Below, piece by piece: positions 1 to 9,324 of a stretch of DNA of 34,809 nt; within the stretch, counting starts at the first letter, position 1; the number at the start of each line of letters is the position of its first letter. The notes beneath the pieces are model-generated. The model ran no database searches. It was not told the origin of the DNA and saw only the letters and a list, made by a program, of their open reading frames with translations. The translations under genes and the position numbers were made by a program. Source of the stretch: Dysgonamonadaceae bacterium (GTDB lineage Bacteria > Bacteroidota > Bacteroidia > Bacteroidales > Azobacteroidaceae). The stretch spans positions 1 to 34,809 of the forward strand of contig JAISOJ010000030.1 in NCBI GenBank assembly GCA_031275735.1. Direction: 5' to 3'.

Positions 1-525
<525 letters not shown>

Positions 526-1080
526 CTATTTCACTCGTTTTTCATTTTTGTTGATGAAATCTTTCCAGCTAGTATATTGTGATTTGGAAGAAGGGCGGTT
601 ATTTTGAAAAAAATGGCAGATGGCGGCAGCTAAGCCGTCAGTAGCGTCCATTTGAGAAAACATCTTTTCCTGAGGAATTTTCAAATACCGTTGCAGCATA
701 TCTGCCACTTGTTCTTTTGCTGCATTGCCGTTTCCGGTAATAGCCATTTTTATTTTCAAAGGAGCATATTCAAAAATAGGAAGCCCCCTTGATAAAGCTG
801 CCGCCATGGCTACCCCCTGAGCACGTCCTAATTTAAGCATACTTTGTACATTTTTTCCGAAAAAAGGAGATTCAATAGCCAATTCGTCGGGATGAAATTC
901 GTCGATCAAACTGACAATCCGTTCAAAAATACGCCGCAAACGCATGTAATGGTCCTCGTACTTATTAAGTTCCAAAATGCCCATTGCTAACAAAAGGGGT
1001 TTGTTGCCAACAATTTCTATCAATCCATAACCCATAATGGTAGTTCCCGGATCAACGCCTAATATTATTTTTTCTTTCAC
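526..1080 (-). CDS. ruvC: Crossover junction endodeoxyribonuclease RuvC
   Basis: RuvC is the dimeric nuclease that resolves Holliday junctions after RuvAB branch migration, in the cytoplasm. The 184-residue length fits the family (about 160-190). The RNase H-like acidic residues are visible: D10 in GVDPGTT, E70 in LAIESPF, and D145 and D148 in [10 protein letters not shown]. The start at 1080 puts the first strand right at the N-terminus, as in other RuvC proteins. The last 25 residues are a basic tail. A -7 box lies upstream at 1100-1107. The gene is divergent from the tRNA-Ala gene. Identification is secure. Confidence 0.97.
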   Translation of the reverse strand: MKEKIILGVDPGTTIMGYGLIEIVGNKPLLLAMGILELNKYEDHYMRLRRIFERIVSLIDEFHPDELAIESPFFGKNVQSMLKLGRAQGVAMAAALSRGLPIFEYAPLKIKMAITGNGNAAKEQVADMLQRYLKIPQEKMFSQMDATDGLAAAICHFFQNNRPSSKSQYTSWKDFINKNEKRVK

Positions 1081-1099
1081 TCAATTACAAATTTATGGA

Positions 1100-1107
1100 C
1101 AAATATA
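1100..1107 (-). promoter_or_regulatory. Bacteroidetes -7 box for ruvC
   Basis: Read on the minus strand this is TATATTTG, a full match to TANNTTTG, 20 bases upstream of the ruvC start. No good -33 TTTG is seen at the expected spacing, so only the -7 element is claimed. Confidence 0.5.
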
Positions 1108-1131
1108 ATTAGTTTATTTAGAAAAAACTAT

Positions 1132-1139
1132 TAACTTTG
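1132..1139 (+). promoter_or_regulatory. Bacteroidetes -7 box for tRNA-Ala
   Basis: TAACTTTG matches TANNTTTG and ends 18 bases before the mature tRNA 5' end, a normal distance for a short tRNA leader. With the ruvC box it forms a compact divergent promoter region. The -33 element is not clear. Confidence 0.55.
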
Positions 1140-1157
1140 CAACGAAATTTTGGAAAA

Positions 1158-1231
1158 GGGGCATTAGCTCATCTGGCTAGAGCGTTAGACTGGCAGTCTA
1201 AAGGTGACGAGTTCGAGTCTCGTATGCTCCA
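1158..1231 (+). tRNA. tRNA-Ala (anticodon GGC)
   Basis: The cloverleaf folds fully by eye. The acceptor stem GGGGCAT pairs with ATGCTCC and includes the G3-U70 wobble pair that marks alanine tRNAs. The D stem is GCTC/GAGC. The anticodon stem TTAGA/TCTAA closes the loop CTGGCAG, giving anticodon GGC. The T-loop is TTCGAGT. The discriminator is A, and CCA is not fully encoded. Confidence 0.97.
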
Positions 1232-1271
1232 CAAATAACAGTGATTATTAACGATTTAAAGATAATACACT

Positions 1272-1314
1272 AAAAAGCACCCGATAAATAATAAATTCGG
1301 GTGCTTTTATTTTG
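1272..1314 (+). terminator. Rho-independent terminator after tRNA-Ala
   Basis: A 12-bp perfect stem (1273-1284 with 1297-1308, core GCACCCGA/TCGGGTGC) closes a 12-base AT loop. The arms are A-rich on the left and T-rich on the right, followed by more T residues. The near-symmetric A/T flanks could let it work in both directions, but no gene enters from the right. Confidence 0.88.
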
Positions 1315-1364
1315 CACCCCTCAACGTTATAAAGACATAAACTAAAATTTCACCTTTTGGGGTG

Positions 1365-1396
1365 ATTGACTTGTATTTGAAACCGCACTACTTTTG
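1365..1396 (+). promoter_or_regulatory. Candidate promoter for the small lipoprotein gene
   Basis: TACTTTTG at 1389-1396 fits the -7 consensus, and ATTG at 1365-1368 sits 20 bases upstream as a partial -33 element. It lies just after the tRNA terminator, so the next gene needs its own promoter. The leader to the preferred start at 1508 would be about 100 bases. Confidence 0.5.
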
Positions 1397-1507
1397 TATC
1401 GTGACCATAACCCTAATATTAAATGAAAAACTTTATATACTAAATTATAAATAATTGAAGGTCAATTTATGTGTGAACTATTGAATATAAACTCTAATAT
1501 AAAAGTT

Positions 1508-1774
1508 ATGAAAAGGAAAATTTTGGCAATGGTTATTGTGATTTTGATAATGACTCCTCTTCTTGGTTGTGAAGATCGCATTGAAACCAGCAAAGAAAAA
1601 GGCGTAAAAGCCTCTGAAGAATTTTGCGAGTGTCTGAATAACAAAAATTCGCTCACTCACTGCGAAGACAAGTTAAACGAGAGCTACGGTTATTATTCCA
1701 ATAACGACGATTTCATCAAGGCGTTTAACGACGCAAATGACTGTGATGTAACCATCAGTAAGAAAACGAAATAA
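1508..1774 (+). CDS. Small putative lipoprotein, function unknown
   Basis: I do not recognise this 88-residue protein. Its N-terminus is a basic start (MKRK), a hydrophobic stretch and a lipobox-like LLGC with the Cys at residue 21, so it is probably lipidated and anchored in an envelope membrane. I chose the ATG at 1508 rather than the in-frame ATG at 1469 because the extra 13 residues would precede a normal signal peptide. The mature part is acidic, about 67 residues, with three further Cys early on (two in CEC, one in HCED) and one near the end. It converges with the PqqD-like gene, leaving only 9 bases between them. Confidence 0.7.
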   Translation: MKRKILAMVIVILIMTPLLGCEDRIETSKEKGVKASEEFCECLNNKNSLTHCEDKLNESYGYYSNNDDFIKAFNDANDCDVTISKKTK

Positions 1775-1783
1775 ATGCAATGT

Positions 1784-2113
1784 TTACTTCTTATATTTTA
1801 TGAACCCTTGTTTGTGTAATTGGGAGAGATAAGTAGCGATACGGTATTCGTAATTTTTTTCGTGATTGAAATGTTCCGCTAACGCTTCTGTAATTTCTCT
1901 CAGCGTTCGTTTGCCGTCGATGAAATCCCAAACGGCGGTACCGTGCTCTTCCAACCGAACACGAATAAGGGATGATTTGTTTTTAGGCACAAAATATTTT
2001 TGCATGAATTTACTTCTGAAACGAGGGAAAGCTATCACTGATAGTTCTCCCTCTTTTTCAGTTGTAATGTGTTCGCTGATGACCGGAACTAAATCGAAAA
2101 GATTCTTCATCAT
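1784..2113 (-). CDS. PqqD-like (RRE-fold) small protein
   Basis: The 109-residue protein resembles the PqqD family, a small winged-helix fold that in RiPP pathways binds leader peptides (RiPP recognition element). The core (about residues 50-109) shows strands followed by GTAVWDFIDGKRTLREI, then a helix and a final basic strand. No radical-SAM or other RiPP enzyme is nearby, so the classic PQQ role is not supported. Its ATG directly follows the OPT transporter stop codon with no spacer, implying translational coupling. I infer a peptide-binding or regulatory role linked to peptide uptake; the family call is fairly good, the function is not known. Confidence 0.7.
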   Translation of the reverse strand: MMKNLFDLVPVISEHITTEKEGELSVIAFPRFRSKFMQKYFVPKNKSSLIRVRLEEHGTAVWDFIDGKRTLREITEALAEHFNHEKNYEYRIATYLSQLHKQGFIKYKK

Positions 2114-4126
2114 TTACCGTTTCACTGCTTTCAGCGGAATATTTACAAAGAAGTATCCAATAACGGCTACTACGATCAAACCGATGATGTATTGCGGCTG
2201 TTGGATGGATAACAAATCCGAGAAGAAAATATTAAACATAGCAAAAACGGCCACGACTAATCCCATCAATGCTTCGCCGGCAATCATACCCGAAGCGAGT
2301 AAAACGCCGGTATTCTCAACCGTTGCCAATTGTCCTTCGTTGTATTTCCTACGGGCTACGTACAAATCTAAAATGCCTTTAATCAATCCGCCGGCAAAAA
2401 TGGCGAATACGGTGCTGAATGGCAAATACATTCCTACAAATATCAACATCGGGCTTTTGATGCCCATTAGTATGAAAGCGACTCCCAGAATCATTCCGGA
2501 AATAATCAAAGCCCAAGCCATTTGTCCGCCGACGATGCCTTGCGAAAGAGTAGCCATCAAACCGGCTTGAGGAGCGGAAAGGTTCTTGCTTCCGAACCCG
2601 CCTTCATATCCCTGCTGAATACCCATATTGATATCGCCTTGGTTCAGGATAATCAATACGCCGAACATCACGAAACCGGAGATAATCACGCCGATAATAT
2701 CACCGACCTGCATCCGCCAAGGCGTACCGCCGAGAATATGCCCGGCTTTCAAATCCTGAAACATTTCACCGCCGACGGCAGCAGCTACGCATACAATCGC
2801 CGCAATACCCAATACGGCAGCTACGCCTCCAGCGCCTTTTATGCCGCAAGCGACCAAAATCAATGCGGTAACAACCAAAGCCGTCAACGTCAATCCACTG
2901 ATCGGATTGTTGCTCGAACCAATGATACCCACTAAATAGCCGGAAACAGCAGCGAAGAAAAAAGCCAACACAATCATAATGGTCGACGCTACGATAGCCA
3001 CCAAAACAGATGTATGGAATATGAAATAGGTAATAATGAATGTCAATACTGCGGCAATGCAAATACCGATTAATATCCAGGACGACTTCAAATCTTTCTC
3101 GGTACGTTCCACGCTTTCTCCGGAACCTTGAGCAGCTCGTTTCAGGTCTTTTACCGAACGTTTCAGACCGACGCCCAGACTACTACGCATCCGGTACAGA
3201 GTGAAACATGCGGCAACGAGCATACCGCCGATAGCAATAATCCGGACAATTTCCCGCCAAACAATATTAGCGGCATTCTCCCATGCAACCAGCGAATTAG
3301 CGTCTAATCCTTGATTTACCTGAAGCGATTCGACGAAAGAACCACCCAATACGGCAAGCAACATCGGTACCATCAAGCCCCAAGCCATCACCGAACCGCT
3401 AAAGTTCAAAGCCGACAAGCGCGGACCAATGATGTATCCCACGCCCAAGTAGGCCGGACTGATGGAAGGCCCTCCGGCTAAAAATCCACCTTGCAAAGTT
3501 TTTCCACTGGCTAAAGTAGCAGAAGTGGATTTGAAAAAAGAAGTCCATTCGGTGGCAAAAAGACGAAGGTCGCCGGCAATTTTCACCAACGCGCCGACAA
3601 TCATTGCCGAGAAAAGATACTTGGACCCGCCTGCGCCGCTTTGTCCCGTTTTATGGATTTCGGCTGCCGCCACGCTTTCGGGAAAAGGGAGTTCCTTGTC
3701 TTCCACCATTACGCGGCGAAGCAAGGCCACAAAAAGTACGCCTAACGTTCCGCCTGTTATTAAGATTAATGAAGCGGTCAGGTAACTGCTTAACGAACTG
3801 AACGCCTCCCCGCTCCATACGCCGGAGATATAGAATGCCGGCAAAGTAAAGATGGCGCCTGCGGCTACCGACTCTCCAATCGAACCGACAGTACGGGTGA
3901 AATTTTCTTCCAAGATGCTTCCTTTAAAAAAGCGTAGGACCGCCATCCCAATTACTGCCGCGGGATAAGTGGCGGCAATCGTCATCCCTGCTTTTAACCC
4001 AAGGTAAGCATTAGCGGCGCCTAATACGACCGCTAAAACCAAACCGATGAGCAAAGCTCTTACAGTAAATTCTTTCAAGTTTGTACCGGATGAAACGAAC
4101 GGTACAAATTTTTTATCATCTGCCAT
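2114..4126 (-). CDS. OPT family oligopeptide transporter
   Basis: A 670-residue inner-membrane protein of the oligopeptide transporter (OPT) family, which moves small peptides or metal-peptide chelates with protons. The length is typical. Hydrophobic segments run almost end to end. Family-like motifs include the early NAYLGLKAGMTIAATYPAAV stretch (about residues 39-58) and a later GGEMFQDLKAGHILGGTP segment. A soluble basic loop near residues 320-345 separates the two halves. It follows the POT gene by 60 bases with no clear promoter and is immediately followed by the PqqD-like gene, so the three form one operon. The substrate is inferred only. Confidence 0.92.
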   Translation of the reverse strand: MADDKKFVPFVSSGTNLKEFTVRALLIGLVLAVVLGAANAYLGLKAGMTIAATYPAAVIGMAVLRFFKGSILEENFTRTVGSIGESVAAGAIFTLPAFYISGVWSGEAFSSLSSYLTASLILITGGTLGVLFVALLRRVMVEDKELPFPESVAAAEIHKTGQSGAGGSKYLFSAMIVGALVKIAGDLRLFATEWTSFFKSTSATLASGKTLQGGFLAGGPSISPAYLGVGYIIGPRLSALNFSGSVMAWGLMVPMLLAVLGGSFVESLQVNQGLDANSLVAWENAANIVWREIVRIIAIGGMLVAACFTLYRMRSSLGVGLKRSVKDLKRAAQGSGESVERTEKDLKSSWILIGICIAAVLTFIITYFIFHTSVLVAIVASTIMIVLAFFFAAVSGYLVGIIGSSNNPISGLTLTALVVTALILVACGIKGAGGVAAVLGIAAIVCVAAAVGGEMFQDLKAGHILGGTPWRMQVGDIIGVIISGFVMFGVLIILNQGDINMGIQQGYEGGFGSKNLSAPQAGLMATLSQGIVGGQMAWALIISGMILGVAFILMGIKSPMLIFVGMYLPFSTVFAIFAGGLIKGILDLYVARRKYNEGQLATVENTGVLLASGMIAGEALMGLVVAVFAMFNIFFSDLLSIQQPQYIIGLIVVAVIGYFFVNIPLKAVKR

Positions 4127-4186
4127 AGTTTATAAATTAAAATTTAAGAATTATGAATAAAAAATCAAATCAAGAAAGGCGAGCCT

Positions 4187-6181
4187 TTATTTCGTCGCTT
4201 TTTCCAACCTTTTCATAATCGAAAAAATGAACAAAGCAGAAAGAAGACAACAGATCACGAGTACTCCCCAGAAAACGGCAAGCGGCAATTTATCCCAAAA
4301 AGCGCCCATGATACCGACCAGAAGATTTCCGATCGCCGTAGAAGCGAACCAGCCTCCTTGCATCAAACCTTTGTATTGTGGCGGCGCTACTTTAGCGACA
4401 AATGAAATACCCATCGGACTCAAAAACAATTCAGCTAAAGTGAGTATCAGATAGGTACCGATAAGCCAGTTGGGTGAAACCAAGGTATCCGAAACGCCGT
4501 TGATATCCGCCGGAGCCACTTGTCCGATAGAAACCGCCAAAAGCACAACAAACCCAATGGCAGCCATCAACATACCGTACCCGATTTTGCGGGGAGCAGA
4601 AGGCTCTTTCCCCTTATTGGCAAGGAAAGTGAACAATCCAACAGACAAAGGTGTAAGCAAAATGATAAACAGTGGATTAAACTGCTGAAAAATCTGCGGA
4701 GTAATCGTGATAATGTCCTGCGATTCAATGGCGCTTTTAACATCAATCAGATAATCGGCTGCCAATCCTGCTATTCCGAGTATAATCAGGGTAATACCAG
4801 GTTTGACTTTGCGATTTCCACCGAAAAGCCCAATGGTGGACAAATAGATACCATATATAAATACAATAAAAGGTATAATCGCCAACAAGGAGAACATCAT
4901 GTTGTGAAGCGGCGAGATTTGGCTTTGCGTATAATCCCGCGCAAAGAAAGTCATACAAAGCCCGTTTTGATGGAACGACATCCAAAAGAATATAACCACA
5001 AAAAAGACAAGAAAGAGGGCAATCATTCGCTCTTTCACTTCTGCTGGAGAAAGAATAACCAATTCTTCATTTTTCTTTCCGCTTTTTTCCGCATCTTTCA
5101 GTTGCTGTTTATGCGTTCGGTCGACCGCTTTCCATGTTTTTTTGAAGATCAGGAATATCAATACCGAAATCAACATACTGATGCACGCAATAGCAAACGC
5201 CAAATTGTATGATTTTCCTAATGCGTTGGTAACATAGTATTTTCCAAAATTAACGGGAAATGCCCGAAGGTCGTCACTGTCGCCGAAAATAGCAGGATCG
5301 ATAACGGTAATCTGTTCAACTCTGTTTCTTACGGCAGCTTGGGCGTCTTTATCTTTGGGATTTCTGCTGTCGAGCAGCAGATATTCTTCCCGCGTAATTT
5401 GCATGGACGATTCGGTTAATTTTCCAGCGATGGTAAGTTGATTCAATCCGGCTGCTTTCAGTTTGAAAAGAATTTCTTTTTCATCGTTAGGGAAAATAAC
5501 TCCGTATTCTTTTTTCTCTTCTTTGATGATTTTTATACTGTCTTCCGCTGTTTTTACGTCTTTATGTTTGGCAAAAATTTCTGCGTAAAATGTTTTTTCA
5601 TCAACTACTTTATCGTTCAGAGCCACGTAATTTTTGGCGATAGACGCATCGTAGATAAAATTATCTTTTGCCAGGAAAGCATTGTTAATGCTGTTTGCCA
5701 CACTTGGAGCAAAGAATGCGCCGATATTGATAAACATATAAAATATGGAAAAAGCAATATCGCGTTTCCCTTTATATTCGTTGGATTCATAGAGATTGCC
5801 GACAAGTACTTGTAAATTGCCTTTAAAGAATCCTGTGCCTAAAGAAATTAATAGAAGGGCGGCAAACATCATGATTTGACCGAAAGTATTCGCCTCGCTT
5901 GGCACCGCAAGCAGCAAATAACCGGCAAACATCACGCTGATACCTAACAAAATTGTTTTTCCATAACCCATCACTTTATCGGCGATAACCCCGCCCAATA
6001 AGGGTAAAAAATAAACTAAACCCAAGAAAAGTCCGTAAATAAGACTGGTTGCCGAGGATGAAAATCCAAATTTAGCTTGCATATACAAGGTTAAAATAGC
6101 TAACATGGTATAATAACCAAAGCGCTCGCCCATATTTGTTAACGCAAGCACTATTAACCCTTTAGGATGATTTTTGAACAT
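4187..6181 (-). CDS. POT/PTR2 family proton-dependent peptide transporter
   Basis: A major-facilitator peptide symporter for di- and tripeptides in the inner membrane. Family marks are the MGERFGYYTM motif in helix 1 (residues 17-26), GGVIADKVMGYGKTI (63-77) and LAELFLSPMGISFVAKVAP near the C-terminus. Two points are unusual. The first Glu of the canonical ExxER proton-coupling motif is Asn16 here (NMGER). A soluble segment of about 150 residues (about 172-322) interrupts the helices, making it 664 residues against about 450-500 for simple bacterial POT proteins. It is first in the POT-OPT-PqqD operon, with a promoter at 6220-6250. Confidence 0.93.
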   Translation of the reverse strand: MFKNHPKGLIVLALTNMGERFGYYTMLAILTLYMQAKFGFSSSATSLIYGLFLGLVYFLPLLGGVIADKVMGYGKTILLGISVMFAGYLLLAVPSEANTFGQIMMFAALLLISLGTGFFKGNLQVLVGNLYESNEYKGKRDIAFSIFYMFINIGAFFAPSVANSINNAFLAKDNFIYDASIAKNYVALNDKVVDEKTFYAEIFAKHKDVKTAEDSIKIIKEEKKEYGVIFPNDEKEILFKLKAAGLNQLTIAGKLTESSMQITREEYLLLDSRNPKDKDAQAAVRNRVEQITVIDPAIFGDSDDLRAFPVNFGKYYVTNALGKSYNLAFAIACISMLISVLIFLIFKKTWKAVDRTHKQQLKDAEKSGKKNEELVILSPAEVKERMIALFLVFFVVIFFWMSFHQNGLCMTFFARDYTQSQISPLHNMMFSLLAIIPFIVFIYGIYLSTIGLFGGNRKVKPGITLIILGIAGLAADYLIDVKSAIESQDIITITPQIFQQFNPLFIILLTPLSVGLFTFLANKGKEPSAPRKIGYGMLMAAIGFVVLLAVSIGQVAPADINGVSDTLVSPNWLIGTYLILTLAELFLSPMGISFVAKVAPPQYKGLMQGGWFASTAIGNLLVGIMGAFWDKLPLAVFWGVLVICCLLSALFIFSIMKRLEKATK

Positions 6182-6219
6182 AATTTCCTTTGTATTATTT
6201 AATATTTTTAATTATTTTG

Positions 6220-6250
6220 CAAAGATAAACAAAAAAATTAAAATACCTAA
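6220..6250 (-). promoter_or_regulatory. Promoter of the POT-OPT-PqqD operon
   Basis: On the minus strand TATCTTTG (6220-6227) matches the -7 box and TTAG (6247-6250) is a partial -33 element at a 19-base spacing. It lies in the 83-base gap after the last exporter gene, so the peptide operon is probably transcribed separately. Confidence 0.6.
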
Positions 6251-6264
6251 AGTATAAAAAACTT

Positions 6265-7659
6265 CTACCTCACATCGTACCTCTCGAACCGGATGATGGC
6301 CAGCACGAACATCACGCCCATGTAAGCAAGCATCACCATGAGATATTTGAGCGTTTCGGCCAGCCGCTCCGCAATGCTCGCCGGATGCTCCGCGTACTGC
6401 GGTATTTCCTCGTAGGCAACCGGCTTCCGAGTCGTCGAATAATCTTCGTAGGGATTGTACCAGTGAGGACTTTTGTCGTCTTTGGCGTCAACATCCTTGA
6501 ACCATTGCAGGTACTGTATTTTGAAGTTCTGCAAGTCGGTGTAGTTGCCTTTCAGACGGAGGTAACCGCCGTCGAGCAGCGCTTCCGTGCCGTATTCGAA
6601 CACGGCGAGGGGCGAAATCCACGCCCAGCGACGGGTGTTTTTCACCTGACGGAACTGGGCGGCATAGTGTTCGTCCCAGAACTGGGCCTCGTTTTTGCCG
6701 AACGCCATCTGCATGTTTGCCCTGATTTCGTGCTGGGGAAGAAACGGGTTACTACCGTTTGACATCCATTTACCATCGGGGAACGTGGCTTCTATCTCCT
6801 TGCGTTTTTCCCAAATTTTGAACATTACCATGTTCCCTCTTTCCACCGGCCAGGCGATCGTACCGAGCGTCTGCGAAAAGTTGGGGATAGCGATCAGGAA
6901 TACCAACCACAGCGATACCGACACGAGCAGGCTGATGTTGGAGTTGGCGCACATCACCGAGGCAAGCAACCCTACGGCGCTCATGCTGCCGGTGAAGAAG
7001 ACGACGAAAAGCAGGAACAGCCCGATTTCGGAAAACGTCTCGCCCGTGATGTTCACCGCAGGCGAGAGCATCAGGATAAGCAACGCAAGCAGGATCCCCG
7101 CCAGAGCGCAAGCTATGAGCAATATGTTGATGGCGATGAATTTCCCGAGTAGAATGCGGCTTCGCTTCACCGGATTGGACAGACTGAGCGCCAGTGTGCG
7201 CCCTTCTTTCTCGCCCGACACGGCATCGAACGAAAAGATGATGGCAAGAAAGCTGAACAGCACCGTCAGGATAAAGCCCCAGCTGATGCGCTCCGACGGC
7301 ATCACCAGTGGGTTGTCGCTGCTGACATTACCGGAAAACCGTAGCCAGTGGAAAGCGGTATATTCAAGTGTATTGGGCATGTTCGGCTCGCCGCAATCGG
7401 AAATGAAACCGTTGTTGCGCGGCGGCAACCGGTATTCCCGTCGATGGATGACTACGTTTGTTGCACTAAGGCCCGCCCTGTCGCGCAGCTGCTGTTCCTG
7501 ACCGGCGACAATCTCGCGGTAGCTTTTGACCGCTTGATCGTATTCGCCGATGTACGTCAGCGACGAAATGGCAAACATTACCAGCACAATACTCAGTGTG
7601 ATGGGCAGGCGCAGCTCATAAAGGAACTGCTGTAACTCGTGAAGAATTAAATTTTTCAT
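6265..7659 (-). CDS. ABC-2 type permease (DUF3526-like), second of a pair
   Basis: A 464-residue membrane subunit of an ABC transporter. One N-terminal helix (about 17-35) is followed by about 90 extracytoplasmic residues, a cluster of helices (about 128-262) including the FSFDAVSGEKEGRTLALSLSNPVKRSRILLGK stretch seen in ABC-2/NosY-like permeases, a second large soluble region (about 265-435) and a final helix. It ends in RFERYDVR, almost the same as the RYDVR-like end (FIKYDVR) of its neighbour, so the two are paralogues. It is last in the exporter operon, 74 bases after the other permease. The pair probably forms a heterodimer with the ATPase at 9325. Substrate unknown. Confidence 0.88.
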   Translation of the reverse strand: MKNLILHELQQFLYELRLPITLSIVLVMFAISSLTYIGEYDQAVKSYREIVAGQEQQLRDRAGLSATNVVIHRREYRLPPRNNGFISDCGEPNMPNTLEYTAFHWLRFSGNVSSDNPLVMPSERISWGFILTVLFSFLAIIFSFDAVSGEKEGRTLALSLSNPVKRSRILLGKFIAINILLIACALAGILLALLILMLSPAVNITGETFSEIGLFLLFVVFFTGSMSAVGLLASVMCANSNISLLVSVSLWLVFLIAIPNFSQTLGTIAWPVERGNMVMFKIWEKRKEIEATFPDGKWMSNGSNPFLPQHEIRANMQMAFGKNEAQFWDEHYAAQFRQVKNTRRWAWISPLAVFEYGTEALLDGGYLRLKGNYTDLQNFKIQYLQWFKDVDAKDDKSPHWYNPYEDYSTTRKPVAYEEIPQYAEHPASIAERLAETLKYLMVMLAYMGVMFVLAIIRFERYDVR

Positions 7660-7733
7660 ACGTTTATATTTTTATTTGCCACTAATGTATTAATTTGTAT
7701 TTGTCTTTGGATTAGTGTATTAGTGGTTTAAGT

Positions 7734-9287
7734 TTACCTGACGTCGTATTTGATGAACGACATGAACGAGAGCCAAAACAGGAGAATACACATAATCAGT
7801 ATCCCTGCGATGAGGTACAGTTGTTCGAACAAATCGTCTCCCAGCGTAGGTTGTACGTAAGCAAAACGGGGAAACGACTGCGTATCCTGATAAGCTATCG
7901 AGTTGAAATCAAATGTGGAAGTCGCTTTGGCTTCTTCTCTCCATCTGGCTGCTTGCTCATTTGATTCGTCCCAGTCGTTGGGAAATTCGGATTCCTTCTG
8001 CGGGGTGAAGTATGCGTAGGACGAGAAAATTTTGTTTTGCACAAAGTATCCGTAAAACATATCCTGAAACTGCCTGGCTTGATCCATGAAATGCACCTCG
8101 CTGTCTGTACCCGTGCGGCAGAGTGATGTGGCAATCAGCTTGAGTATGCCGGCAGGCGAAAGGCACGAGAGGTAGCGTACGGTTTTCTCTTGACGATAGA
8201 TCTGTTGCAGGTAATCGGACTGAATCGCCCACTTTTTATTGCAGTTGGCCAGCAGGATGGGGTTGGCCAGCTCCTTTTTGCGTCGTTCGTATTCCATGCT
8301 TTCCCTTGGCGTAAACATCGTTGCATGTGCACCGTCCCAGTCCATATCCCAGCAATAGGCCCAACCGAACAAATTCAGGTTTTCATTTTTCAGAATCTCT
8401 TCCACTTCCTTCGCTTGCACGTCCCACCACTGCTTGTCGATTTGATCGGTGTAGAAGTCTACCTGCCTGTAATCGTCTGTGGGCGAAATGTTTTTGCCGA
8501 ACCAAGCGGCGGTATTGGGCAGTAGGAACAACAAGATGCACCAGATAAACAGGTTCAGGATGATGCTTGCCGTCGAACTTTTGGTCCGGCTGGAAATGAA
8601 TCCACCCAAGAAGACGAAAAACCCGAAGTATATCAGACTTAGCAGCAACAGCGCTCCGATACGTCCGTAGTCGCCAGACGAAAACTGCACCGAGGGCGAA
8701 AGCTGTATAATCAGCAGTATCACCAGAAAACAGATGACCAAAATCGGCGTCAGCGTAAGGAATATCCCTGCAATCTTGCCGAGAAAAAATGTCGAACGGC
8801 TCACCGGATGACTGAGCGCCAGCTTGAGCGTTCCCTGTTCCTTTTCGCGCGAAAGCATATCGTACGAAAACAGTATGCCCAGCAGTGAGAGCAGTATGGC
8901 AATTGCCATGGCGAAATCCATCGACATGAACTTGCTCATAAGCGGGTTTTCGTTCAGCGAAACAATGTCTGTCGAAAACACCGGTTTTTCTTTGCGGTCG
9001 AGCTTCACCTTCGAACCGGTTTGTTCGGTAATGCCCTTGCTAAAGATGCTTAGCGACGAAACCGGTTTTACCAGTATCGGATTCACCTGCGCATAAGTGT
9101 GCGCCTTCATATATATATCCTCTGCCGTTTTTATGTCCACCTCGTACTGCGCAAGGCGGTTCGTGTGCGTCCGGATACCCGTGTAAACGGTATAGGGTAT
9201 CAGCGCCAGGCACAACAGTAAACCGACGATAAAACCGGGCGTTACGATGTTGTTCCGAAATTCTTTTTTAGCTATAAACCAAACCAT
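7734..9287 (-). CDS. ABC-2 type permease (DUF3526-like), first of a pair
   Basis: A 517-residue paralogue of the neighbouring permease with the same plan: N-terminal helix (about 17-36), an extracytoplasmic region (to about 125), a helix block (about 128-265) with FSYDMLSREKEQGTLKLALSHPVSRSTFFLGK, a large soluble region (about 270-480) and a C-terminal helix. The conserved amphipathic stretch after helix 2 is probably where the ATPase couples, as in ABC-2 permeases generally. It starts 37 bases after the ATPase stop. The large soluble domains suggest contact with the periplasmic partner at 10167 rather than only a small-molecule pore; that is inference. Confidence 0.88.
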   Translation of the reverse strand: MVWFIAKKEFRNNIVTPGFIVGLLLCLALIPYTVYTGIRTHTNRLAQYEVDIKTAEDIYMKAHTYAQVNPILVKPVSSLSIFSKGITEQTGSKVKLDRKEKPVFSTDIVSLNENPLMSKFMSMDFAMAIAILLSLLGILFSYDMLSREKEQGTLKLALSHPVSRSTFFLGKIAGIFLTLTPILVICFLVILLIIQLSPSVQFSSGDYGRIGALLLLSLIYFGFFVFLGGFISSRTKSSTASIILNLFIWCILLFLLPNTAAWFGKNISPTDDYRQVDFYTDQIDKQWWDVQAKEVEEILKNENLNLFGWAYCWDMDWDGAHATMFTPRESMEYERRKKELANPILLANCNKKWAIQSDYLQQIYRQEKTVRYLSCLSPAGILKLIATSLCRTGTDSEVHFMDQARQFQDMFYGYFVQNKIFSSYAYFTPQKESEFPNDWDESNEQAARWREEAKATSTFDFNSIAYQDTQSFPRFAYVQPTLGDDLFEQLYLIAGILIMCILLFWLSFMSFIKYDVR

Positions 9288-9324
9288 AGTTTAATTATGA
9301 GTTATGAGTTATGAGTTTTTCCGT

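Noticed and set aside
1866-2570. A 234-codon plus-strand open frame
   Set aside because: It covers the PqqD-like and OPT genes on the other strand, with no start signal or family likeness.
4520-5212. A 230-codon plus-strand open frame
   Set aside because: It lies opposite the POT transporter gene, is rich in unusual residues and matches nothing; it is a shadow of the real gene.
6695-7501. A 268-codon plus-strand open frame
   Set aside because: A shadow of the permease gene in a GC-richer region, where long false frames are common.
9295-9315. Three tandem copies of TTATGAG before the permease gene
   Set aside because: Short, AT-rich and in a leader where similar simple repeats are common; no function can be argued.
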